Shown piece by piece: positions 1 through 5,928 of a stretch of DNA of 32,916 nucleotides. The translations under genes and the position numbers were made by a program. Position 1 is the first letter of the stretch. Each line of letters starts with the position of its first letter. The notes below the pieces were generated by a model, which made no database searches, was not told where the DNA came from, and worked only from the letters and a program-made list of their open reading frames with translations. The stretch is from Pseudohongiella sp. (lineage in GTDB: Bacteria; Pseudomonadota; Gammaproteobacteria; Pseudomonadales; Pseudohongiellaceae): the NCBI GenBank assembly GCA_013204155.1, contig JABMOK010000198.1:1-32916 (forward strand). The letters are read 5' to 3'.

Positions 1-52
1 CTCTCATTCTCTCACTCTCTCACTCTCTCACTCTCTCACTCTCTCACTCACT
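1..52. repeat. Tandem array of an 8-bp unit (CTCTCACT)
   Basis: Six consecutive 8-bp units, the first with one mismatch (CTCTCATT), followed by a half unit. The array is cut by the window edge, so its true length is unknown. No gene is visible around it. It is one of about ten short arrays in this window. Confidence 0.9.
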
Positions 53-210
53 CTTTACTTGGTTTTAAGCTCAAGTCTGCGTATTGGTTTGCTTTTCGAT
101 TCTCTGCACGCGGTGGTGAATTTCGTCAATCAGTGGTGGTAAAACTGAGTAATTTTCACAGACTATTTAATAAAAGATAATAAAATCAATAAGATATAAG
201 AATGGCATAG

Positions 211-260
211 AAAGTGAATGAAAGTGAATGAAAGTGAATGAAAGTGAATGAAAGTGAATA
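211..260. repeat. Tandem array of a 10-bp unit (AAAGTGAATG), 5 copies
   Basis: Five head-to-tail 10-bp units, the last ending in A instead of G. The array is intergenic and AT-rich. A related octamer (AAGTGAGTGAAA) appears near 411-422, upstream of the first gene, which hints at related sequence nearby but does not extend the array. Confidence 0.9.
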
Positions 261-335
261 GTTAACCCTGATCACGAAGCAGATGATTTGTAAGTTTGAG
301 TCTTGAGCCGCGTCTAAATACCAACGGTGTCAGGA

Positions 336-361
336 TCGGCTGTTTCCCAGCCCGACTTTTT
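336..361 (+). terminator. Possible intrinsic terminator
   Basis: TCGGCTG pairs with CAGCCCGA across a TTTCC loop, with one bulged C, followed by CTTTTT. It would end transcription of a gene left of the window. The stem is short and imperfect, so this is tentative. Confidence 0.35.
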
Positions 362-464
362 GCGCTTGATTCAGCGGCAATGTTTAGCCCCTAAGCTGAA
401 CCTGTTTTATAAGTGAGTGAAAAGCTTGATTCAAAATTCAGAATAGCTATTAATGGGGGTGACA

Positions 465-896
465 ATGGACAAGTGCTCGGCCGACGTAATGGATAACGAT
501 AATATTATGAATACTGACAAGAATACTGACAAGAATACTGACAAGAATACTGACAAGAATACCGACAAGAATAACCATGGGAACAACAAAATGGAAAAGC
601 TGTGGCCGCAGGTACGCAAGCTACTTGTATTTCAGATCAAACTCTATATCGATGCCTTTAGAGACCTGCTCCTCAGCGCACTCTCTCTGGGCGCCTTTCT
701 AATTGATCTACTACAGCGCAATGAGGGTCCAGACTCCTATTTTGAGCGAGTGCTAAAATTTGGTCGACATACAGAGCACGCTATCAATCTTTTTAATCAA
801 TTTGACGCTGGGCAACATGATGAACATAGTGTCGATAGCCTACTTAACGAGGTGGAAGACAAGATTCGGAAAAACGTCAAGGGGAGGCGAGAATAG
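465..896 (+). CDS. Small hypothetical protein with an NTDK tandem repeat
   Basis: I do not recognise this family. The ATG at 465 is preferred over the in-frame ATG at 453 because GGGGGTG lies just ahead of it; this gives 143 residues. Residues about 16-35 are five copies of the tetrapeptide NTDK, encoded by a perfect 12-bp tandem array, then an Asn-rich stretch. The rest is a compact helical protein: a basic and aromatic segment (WPQVRKLLVFQIKLYIDAF), a hydrophobic stretch (LLLSALSLGAFLIDLL, perhaps one membrane or membrane-associated helix), and an acidic/basic amphipathic C-terminus ending KGRRE. The codon pattern after the repeat looks genuinely coding. It stands alone, 120 bases upstream of the AraC-type regulator gene, with no terminator seen between. 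Function unknown; peripheral membrane association is a guess. Confidence 0.7.
   Translation: MDKCSADVMDNDNIMNTDKNTDKNTDKNTDKNTDKNNHGNNKMEKLWPQVRKLLVFQIKLYIDAFRDLLLSALSLGAFLIDLLQRNEGPDSYFERVLKFGRHTEHAINLFNQFDAGQHDEHSVDSLLNEVEDKIRKNVKGRRE
510..569 (+). repeat. In-frame 12-bp tandem array encoding (NTDK)5
   Basis: Five copies of AATACTGACAAG, four identical and the last with T to C (AATACCGACAAG, silent). Because the unit is a multiple of three, gain or loss of a copy changes the protein by four residues without a frameshift. The near-identity at DNA level points to recent expansion. Confidence 0.92.
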
Positions 897-1016
897 TCAT
901 TGAGTGTGCGTCAGAGGGTGAATATCTCCCCCGTTTTTACCCACGTCCGCTTTGAATTTTAGCCGTTGATCGGGTATTGTCATGTCAGCTAACACCCCCA
1001 CTATCAGGAAATAATT

Positions 1017-2114
1017 GTGCCGAATCCTTTACTGTTATTCAGTGCTCAAATTATTGCGATTCTATCGGTTCTGTTGTTGGCTGCCGGGTATTTAAAAACC
1101 GATGCGCGGGCGGCCAGTGCCAGAGTATTTGCCATTATGGTCGTGTTCATCGTTTTTTATCTGCTCAATGGCATGAGCGGGCAGCATATTGACCCTCAGT
1201 TTCGGCTAGACATTAGTCGTTGGCAATTGCTCAGCCAGTTTGGTATGAACAGCATATCTGGCTTATTCATGATTTATTGCTTCCTGATATTTCAGGAGCA
1301 ACAAAAATTTCCAGTTACACTCGCAGCGGCCTTTGCTGTGCAGGTAATTCTGGACTCCGTATTATCAGCTCTAACTCTCTTTGCCCCAGAGGCAGCAAAC
1401 TCATCTGTTGCAGTATTCATGAGCACTAGTATGGATGTGCTGATGCTGGTGTTCGTAGCTTCGGCAATCTACTGGACGGTAAAAGGTTGGCGAGCAGACC
1501 TGGTAGATGATCGCAGGGTTTTGCGCTGGTTTATAATCGGTGTGCAGGGTGCCTTGATTTTTACTGTGGTGTTTGTGGAGAATTTCCTGCTAGAAGTTGG
1601 CTCCAGTGTTTACGCGCTGGAACAAGCAGTACTTGTTTCTGCTATTGCGTTTCTCGCGTTGGGAATGTTGCTCGTTGCCATGCGGTTTGATTATGTTTCA
1701 TTAAGCAATGTTATTCGTAAAGTGGTGGAATTGGGTGAAGAGCCGGAAGCAGGAAATGCCACAGCTTTCAATATTGATAGTTTCAATAAAGCGTTTCGAG
1801 ATGGACAGCTATATCGGGAAGCCGGTTTAACTATTTCGATGTTGGCGAAAAAGTTGAAGCTTCCTGAGTATCGATTGAGAGCCTTTATTCACCAGCAGCT
1901 CGGATTCCGAAATTTCAATGCCATGTTGCATGAGTATCGCATCGAAGATGCGAGCACTGCACTTGCCAGCAATGACAAACCCAATCTTCCTGTTCTCACG
2001 ATTGCCCTGTCAGTTGGTTACCAGTCGATCACCCCATTTAACAATGCCTTTCGAGAACTGAAGGGCGTTACCCCATCCGAGTTCCGTAAACGATCGGCTC
2101 AAATCCTGAAGTGA
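1017..2114 (+). CDS. Membrane-anchored AraC-family transcriptional regulator
   Basis: A 365-residue protein with a GTG start, chosen because AGGAA lies six bases upstream. Residues about 3-230 hold roughly seven hydrophobic segments (for example LFSAQIIAILSVLLLAAGYL and IYCFLIF), so the N-terminal half is a polytopic membrane domain. Residues about 265-365 are an AraC-type double helix-turn-helix: first helix pair around LTISMLAKKLKLPEYRLRAF, second around IALSVGYQSITPFNNAFREL, ending in the family's hallmark GVTPSEFRKR. Membrane-embedded AraC regulators with 7TM-like sensor domains are a known architecture; they are thought to sense an envelope signal and bind DNA from the membrane. The gene lies directly upstream of the two A-B-C cassettes on the same strand, so it is the obvious candidate regulator for them. 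This is inference from position. Confidence 0.88.
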   Translation: MPNPLLLFSAQIIAILSVLLLAAGYLKTDARAASARVFAIMVVFIVFYLLNGMSGQHIDPQFRLDISRWQLLSQFGMNSISGLFMIYCFLIFQEQQKFPVTLAAAFAVQVILDSVLSALTLFAPEAANSSVAVFMSTSMDVLMLVFVASAIYWTVKGWRADLVDDRRVLRWFIIGVQGALIFTVVFVENFLLEVGSSVYALEQAVLVSAIAFLALGMLLVAMRFDYVSLSNVIRKVVELGEEPEAGNATAFNIDSFNKAFRDGQLYREAGLTISMLAKKLKLPEYRLRAFIHQQLGFRNFNAMLHEYRIEDASTALASNDKPNLPVLTIALSVGYQSITPFNNAFRELKGVTPSEFRKRSAQILK

Positions 2115-2166
2115 TTCAAAGCGTAACAAAATAGCGTTTCAGCACAATATAGAAGTGGACTCCGGG

Positions 2167-2188
2167 CGAAAGGATGTTTATCCTTTCG
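2167..2188 (+). other. Perfect 9-bp hairpin upstream of the first A gene
   Basis: CGAAAGGAT and ATCCTTTCG flank a GTTT loop. No T-run follows, so it is a poor intrinsic terminator. It lies 53 bases after the regulator's stop and 53 bases before the start of gene A1. It could protect or process the mRNA, or act as a weak terminator or operator. Confidence 0.55.
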
Positions 2189-2241
2189 GTCTTCGAAAAA
2201 GTGAATTTCCCCCTTAACCGAGCGGCTGGAGGTCAACGGAC

Positions 2242-2814
2242 GTGATCAACGAGATGTTATTACAATTTGCTCACTGGATGGAGGCTCAACCCTATAGCCA
2301 GATGCTGGTGGCTGGCTATTTTAGTTACAACTGGGTGGAAGCGACGCATGTGTTAACTTTAATGTTGAGTATAGGATCTCTATTTGTAATCGATCTTCGC
2401 ATGATCGGTCTGATTCTGACCGAAGTGCCTGCGTCCAAATTAGCGGAACGCTTGCACAAGCCGATGATGATCGGTTTTGTCATTATGTTTATAACCGGGG
2501 CGCTGCTGGTCTATGCCAAACCGGTAGAAACCATCCAGAGTTTGTGGTTTAGAATCAAGATGATCTTGTTGGTGCTGGCTTTTATAAATGCCTGGGTTTT
2601 TAATGCACGAATGAAAGCAGCGGATGGCACTTGGGATATGGACCCCGTAGCCCCTAAAGCGCTTCGTACCGGAGCGATTATATCGCTTCTTCTTTGGTGT
2701 GGCGTTGTCACACTTGGACGGTATATCCCTTATGACTGGGTTGATTGCGTAAATACTGATAACCCCACGATCTTATGGGCGGCCGGTTGCGTTGATCAGC
2801 TGAATGCCCTGTAG
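2242..2814 (+). CDS. Cassette 1 gene A: multi-helix membrane protein (DUF6644-like)
   Basis: A 190-residue integral membrane protein. The GTG start is supported by GGAGG nine bases upstream. After an amphipathic N-terminal helix there are four hydrophobic segments at about 31-58, 73-92, 101-121 and 144-162. Visible motifs are YNWVEATHVL (His36), IDLRM, LHKP (His72, exactly 36 residues after His36), LWFRIKMILL, GRYIPYDW, and a C-terminal pair of cysteines (Cys169, Cys183). It aligns along its full length with gene A2 at 4129 and more distantly with the B proteins. It resembles what I recall of the uncharacterised DUF6644 family; I could not check this. Two histidines on adjacent helices could bind haem or a metal, as in cytochrome b561-type proteins, but nothing proves it. 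It is the first gene of the duplicated cassettes, behind the AraC-type regulator. Confidence 0.82.
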   Translation: MINEMLLQFAHWMEAQPYSQMLVAGYFSYNWVEATHVLTLMLSIGSLFVIDLRMIGLILTEVPASKLAERLHKPMMIGFVIMFITGALLVYAKPVETIQSLWFRIKMILLVLAFINAWVFNARMKAADGTWDMDPVAPKALRTGAIISLLLWCGVVTLGRYIPYDWVDCVNTDNPTILWAAGCVDQLNAL

Positions 2815-2816
2815 TT

Positions 2817-2894
2817 AATAGTCAAAAGAAGTAATAGTCAAAAGAAGTAATAGTCAAAAGAAGTAATAGTCAAAAGTAATAGTCAAAAGTAATA
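2817..2894. repeat. Tandem array, 16-bp and 13-bp versions of one unit, after gene A1
   Basis: Three copies of AATAGTCAAAAGAAGT, then two shortened copies AATAGTCAAAAGT and a final AATA. The short form lacks one internal GAA. The array starts two bases after the A1 stop codon and fills much of the 186-base gap before B1. It contains no evident hairpin. Confidence 0.9.
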
Positions 2895-3000
2895 AGCAAG
2901 AGAAAGGTTGAAGAGCAGAAGCAATAGTTAAGAATTTAATTAGTTGGATCAGCGCAGCTGACCAATCGTTAGTTGTTATGTGACAAGCAGGGAGTTACAG

Positions 3001-3588
3001 ATGCTCAATTTATTGTTGAGTCAATACCGAAAAACGACAATCCTATTTCTGGTGTTGATTTTAATTGCGATCCTGGAAGCCTTTGAAGTCAGGACTTCTA
3101 TTCACGGGAACACACTGCCCTATTTCGAGTGGCTTAAGAATTCTTCATGGTTAGGAATTATTGGCACGACCTATGGATCTGTCTATGCAACCGTAGAAGC
3201 CGTACATCTTATCTCTATGGCTATTATCGGTGGCACCGTGCTCGTTGCCGATCTTAGGTTGCTTGGGATTATCCTTACCGATATACCTTCGGAAACAATA
3301 ACCAGAGGCACGCATAAGGTCTTTCGGAATGCCTTGATTTTTGCCGTTGCCAGCGGAATATTTTGCGCGGCAGGTGTAGCCGACAAAGTTTATTATATGC
3401 CCGTTTTCTGGATAAAAATGCTCGCACTGATAGCGGGCTCATGCTTTGTATTTTTAGTAAAGCAACCGTTACTGAATACGGTTCCTCATGATGAGATTAG
3501 GCCCTGGACTCTGCGTCTGCTCGCGGTTTGTTCTCTTCTGGTTTGGTTCACAGTGGCGGCAACGGGTCGCTGGATTGGTTTTAGTTAG
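3001..3588 (+). CDS. Cassette 1 gene B: membrane protein paralogous to A (DUF6644-like)
   Basis: The open frame begins with a GTG at 2980, but the ATG at 3001 has a near-perfect AGGGAG six bases upstream, so I start there (195 residues). One N-terminal hydrophobic helix (about 13-26) is followed by a soluble turn and four more helices. Motifs shared with gene B2 are VEAVHL (His69), VLVADLRLLG, DIP, THKVF (His105, 36 residues after His69), PVFWIKMLAL, and the C-terminal VAATGRWIGF. The E-A-x-H, D-L-R, K-M and G-R-aromatic-I positions are also found in the A proteins, so A and B probably share an ancestor. This suggests a heteromeric membrane complex. Substrate and function are unknown. Gene C1 follows 35 bases after the stop. 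Confidence 0.82.
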   Translation: MLNLLLSQYRKTTILFLVLILIAILEAFEVRTSIHGNTLPYFEWLKNSSWLGIIGTTYGSVYATVEAVHLISMAIIGGTVLVADLRLLGIILTDIPSETITRGTHKVFRNALIFAVASGIFCAAGVADKVYYMPVFWIKMLALIAGSCFVFLVKQPLLNTVPHDEIRPWTLRLLAVCSLLVWFTVAATGRWIGFS

Positions 3589-3623
3589 GCTGAACCGAGA
3601 TTTAGTGCTGATTGGAGAAGTGT

Positions 3624-3794
3624 ATGAATAACGAGAAAAAATGGAGCGATCAGGAAATAGCCGCTATCGGTTCCAGTGTTGTGATAGTAGGCTCATTAGT
3701 TCTTTACTGGGTGCTTCAATTTGAATCTACTATAGAGTTACTAGAGCTGGCCTATGGCTCAGTTAATCTATTCAATAATCCTCTGGTCTTCTAG
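3624..3794 (+). CDS. Cassette 1 gene C: single-helix small membrane protein
   Basis: A 56-residue protein. An in-frame TTG at 3612 exists, but the ATG at 3624 with GGAG six bases upstream is better. A charged N-terminus (NNEKKWSDQE) leads into one membrane helix at about residues 14-36 (IGSSVVIVGSLVLYWVLQF), then an amphipathic tail (ESTIELLELAYG) and 11 extra residues. The helix end and tail match gene C2 at 5492 closely: both have YW, Q two to three residues on, S, LL and a final AYG. Its size and place at the end of a gene set for two larger membrane subunits recall accessory subunits such as CydX or CcoQ, although there is no sequence similarity I can recognise. Confidence 0.75.
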   Translation: MNNEKKWSDQEIAAIGSSVVIVGSLVLYWVLQFESTIELLELAYGSVNLFNNPLVF

Positions 3795-4128
3795 CCAGGA
3801 ACTCCTGACTAGGTCCAGCAGTGTATTTTGTCTGTTTCCGGCCTTAGGTTGAGGCCCGGACAGTGCCTCCACCTGCCTCCACCTGCCTCCAGGGATCCTG
3901 CTATTTCTCTTATTGCACGCTCCTGGCGGTGATCTGAATACTTGAAGTAGTGTGCCTATATTTGATCGATCTCAATATATTTCTTCCTATAGTCTTTATA
4001 TTTCATCCCCAGTGCCTGCTGCCTCGCCTTATCCGATAGGGATTGATTGCAGTTATCAAGAGCATTACCGCCAAGCGGTTTGAAAGAGGCTACTTTAGAG
4101 TTTAGATCAGCGGAGGTCGAAATAAGAG
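3795..4128. other. Gap between cassettes 1 and 2
   Basis: About 334 bases with no convincing gene; a minus-strand open frame reaching into A2 is a shadow. It contains an imperfect hairpin at about 3829-3863 (CTGTTTCCGGCC against GGCCCGGACAG), which lacks a T-run, directly followed by a 10-bp array (3864-3890). A promoter for cassette 2 may lie here but I see no clear -35/-10 pair. GGAGG at 4112-4116 and AAGAG at 4123-4127 precede the A2 start. Confidence 0.55.
3864..3890. repeat. Short tandem array, 10-bp unit (TGCCTCCACC)
   Basis: Two full units plus a third TGCCTCC, GC-rich unlike the AT-rich arrays elsewhere. It sits immediately after the imperfect hairpin in the gap between the two cassettes. 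Confidence 0.8.
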
Positions 4129-4701
4129 ATGAATCAATTCGTTTACGATATTGCCGTGTGGCTGGACAATACTGCATGGAGCACATTGCTGCATGAGTCT
4201 TACTACATGTACAACTGGGTTGAATCTATCCATGTCCTGAGCCTGATCATCTGTCTGGGGATGTTATTCCTGATCGATTTACGGATGTTGGGGTATGCGC
4301 TGCCAAACGTTCCCGCCAGCAGTATTGCCAACCGCTTGAATTTGCCGATGTTGCTTGGATTCTCAATCATGGTGTTCACCGGACTGCTGTTATTTTATGC
4401 GGTGCCGGTCAGGAGCACGCAAAGTGTGTGGTTTCGAGCCAAGATGATTTTGTTGCTGGGCTGTGCAATTAATGCCTTTCTGTTTCATAAGCGCATGAAT
4501 GAATCAGTCTCCAGTTGGGATAATGACGCCAGAGCGCCCGGTCGCATTCGACTGGGTGCTGCCTTATCACTTGGGTTCTGGTCCTTGGTGGTAATTTGCG
4601 GTCGTTTCATTGCCTACGACTGGTTCGATTGCGAATACACCGATGTGGGCAGTCTTTCACAGATGCTCTCCGGTTGTATTGACGGACAGACCCGCTATTA
4701 A
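4129..4701 (+). CDS. Cassette 2 gene A: multi-helix membrane protein (DUF6644-like)
   Basis: 190 residues, the same length as gene A1 and alignable end to end. Shared blocks include YNWVES-x-HVL (His35), LFLIDLRMLG, NVPASS, PMLLGF, the QSVWFRAKMILL helix, RLGAALSL, GRFIAYDWFDC and a late GC. The two C-terminal cysteines (168 and 183) are kept, at nearly the same spacing, and could form a disulfide outside the membrane. The striking difference is that the second histidine (His72 in A1) is replaced by Asn71, exactly 36 residues after His35. If the pair binds a cofactor in A1, A2 has lost one ligand. Four hydrophobic helices follow an amphipathic N-terminus. Function unknown. Confidence 0.82.
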   Translation: MNQFVYDIAVWLDNTAWSTLLHESYYMYNWVESIHVLSLIICLGMLFLIDLRMLGYALPNVPASSIANRLNLPMLLGFSIMVFTGLLLFYAVPVRSTQSVWFRAKMILLLGCAINAFLFHKRMNESVSSWDNDARAPGRIRLGAALSLGFWSLVVICGRFIAYDWFDCEYTDVGSLSQMLSGCIDGQTRY

Positions 4702-4747
4702 CTACTCGTATTAACTACTCGTATTAACTACGCGTATTAAGTACGCT
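4697..4747. repeat. Tandem array of a 13-bp unit overlapping the A2 stop codon
   Basis: Two identical copies of ATTAACTACTCGT, one with a T to G change, then a 12-bp degenerate copy. The first copy contains the TAA stop of gene A2 (4699-4701). It sits between A and B, as does the array after A1, but the two units are unrelated in sequence. Confidence 0.9.
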
Positions 4748-4819
4748 ATTAATTAAAAGGTAAGTGAACAGGATTGGGCATCAGCTAAGCATGCTCAGGC
4801 ACTAAATCAGGAGTCATTT

Positions 4820-5416
4820 ATGTCTACAACCTCCGCTACAACATCGGGCTCATATACCAAGACCATAACGGTAGTTACGCTGGTATTGCTCATACTCGCC
4901 TTTTCGTTTTCAAGTTTGCGACGGGATACCTGGCTGCAACTGTACGAATTTTTCCTTTGGATGGAAACCACCCCATTTGGCGTGATAGGGAAGACTTGGG
5001 GGGCGGTGTTCGCCATTGTCGAGGCGTTTCATTTATTGGCGATGGCTCTGTTAGGCGGAGCTGTTGTGGTTGCTGATGCGCGTTTAATGGGTTGGATTTT
5101 TGCAGATATTCCTGCCAGAGAGATATTAGACAAGACCCACAAAGTGTTTGTGGCAGGGCTTATCGTAGTGCTTGCAACCGGCATATTCATGGCCTGTGGC
5201 GTAGCGGGAAAGATTTATTGGTTGCCAGTTTTTTGGTACAAGATGTTGGCCTTGGCGACCGGAATATTCTTCGTTTTCTTCATCCGGCGGCCTCTGTTGA
5301 GAAGGGATCTGAATGAGATTAGACCAATCGTGGTAAAGCTGGTGGCGATTTCTTCCATGTTGGTGTGGGTTACCGTCGCGGCTACGGGACGTTGGATAGG
5401 TTTCGCAGGAAGTTAG
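4820..5416 (+). CDS. Cassette 2 gene B: membrane protein paralogous to A (DUF6644-like)
   Basis: 198 residues; the ATG has AGGAG six bases upstream. Like gene B1 it has an N-terminal hydrophobic helix (about 15-32), then FFLWMETTPFGVIGKTWG and four helices. It keeps VEAFHL (His71), VVVADARLMG (DLR changed to DAR), DIPAR, THKVF (His107, again 36 residues later), PVFWYKMLAL, and ends VAATGRWIGFAGS. The exact conservation of the His-36-His spacing and the last block against B1 argues for a shared structural or cofactor role. A 75-base gap with its own SD separates it from C2. Function unknown; a haem or metal-binding membrane subunit is the leading hypothesis. Confidence 0.82.
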   Translation: MSTTSATTSGSYTKTITVVTLVLLILAFSFSSLRRDTWLQLYEFFLWMETTPFGVIGKTWGAVFAIVEAFHLLAMALLGGAVVVADARLMGWIFADIPAREILDKTHKVFVAGLIVVLATGIFMACGVAGKIYWLPVFWYKMLALATGIFFVFFIRRPLLRRDLNEIRPIVVKLVAISSMLVWVTVAATGRWIGFAGS

Positions 5417-5491
5417 CGATTTTCAGAGAGGGTTAGACTACTTCGAGTCGTACACAGGATACTTATTGGTGAGAACGGGCAGGAGAATAGA

Positions 5492-5641
5492 ATGAGCGAA
5501 GAAGATAAAAATGCAGCAAAAATGGATGATGTACAAACGGCCGCGGTGGCTATCTCGACGACCATCATCGTGTTCTTTGTAATCTACTGGGCCATCCAGA
5601 TCGATAGTGTCAGGGATCTGCTAAATATGGCCTATGGTTAG
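5492..5641 (+). CDS. Cassette 2 gene C: single-helix small membrane protein
   Basis: A 49-residue gene that common length cutoffs would miss. The ATG follows AGGAG with a six-base spacer, a strong ribosome site. A charged, acidic start (SEEDKNAAKMDD) precedes one hydrophobic helix at about residues 18-36 (AVAISTTIIVFFVIYWAIQI) and a short amphipathic end DSVRDLLNMAYG. The C-terminal part matches C1: IYWAIQIDSVRDLLNMAYG against LYWVLQFESTIELLELAYG. Conservation of sequence, length class, topology and gene position in two cassettes makes it very likely a real protein, and the smallest subunit of the A-B-C unit. It is followed after 40 bases by an intrinsic terminator. Confidence 0.82.
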   Translation: MSEEDKNAAKMDDVQTAAVAISTTIIVFFVIYWAIQIDSVRDLLNMAYG

Positions 5642-5681
5642 AATTTGCGCTAAATAGCGTTGCAGCGATTATTGCTGAGAC

Positions 5682-5712
5682 AAAAAGCCGGCTAAATTTA
5701 GTCGGCTTTTTT
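5682..5712 (+). terminator. Intrinsic terminator closing the A-B-C cassettes
   Basis: AAAAAGCCG pairs with CGGCTTTTT, continued inward by CTAAA/TTTAG with one mismatch, ending in a run of six T. Because it is A-rich on the left, it could work in both directions. It marks the end of the transcript carrying gene C2. Confidence 0.88.
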
Positions 5713-5928
5713 ATTGTGAGTTGTTCCTCCCTATCGGGTTTCTACCGGGACTGAGTGAGCCAGTTTCAGTTTACTTGCCCGATTAAGCATGATTTTAGCG
5801 AATGTACAGGTCCACTATAAACCAGACTGTTTGCACTAGTGTGATGCCCAATAAATGCTTATGCTCATAGTGCGAGGCAGTAGCTAATTCGGGAAGCTTG
5901 GGAATTACCCCTTGGACAGGCCTAAAAA

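Larger units (their letters stand above)
53..464. other. Intergenic region with no recognisable gene
   Basis: About 410 bases without a convincing coding sequence. It holds the 10-bp array at 211-260 and a possible terminator hairpin at 336-361, both listed separately. The remainder is AT-rich. The open frame antisense to the following gene is a shadow of its repeat-rich 5' end. Confidence 0.6.

Noticed and set aside
1-260. Arrays at the window start as a CRISPR
   Set aside because: Units are 8-10 bp directly adjoining with no spacers, unlike a repeat-spacer array.
2980-3000. GTG at 2980 as the start of gene B1
   Set aside because: AGGGAG at 2989-2994 is ideally placed for the ATG at 3001 and would lie inside the coding sequence if the GTG were used.
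3956-4186. Minus-strand open frame between cassettes
   Set aside because: It overlaps the start of A2, has no SD or recognisable motif, and its composition looks like chance.
2242-5641. A-B-C cassettes as cytochrome bd oxidase genes
   Set aside because: The proteins are far too short and lack the quinol loop and GRQPW-type motifs; only the gene layout is similar.
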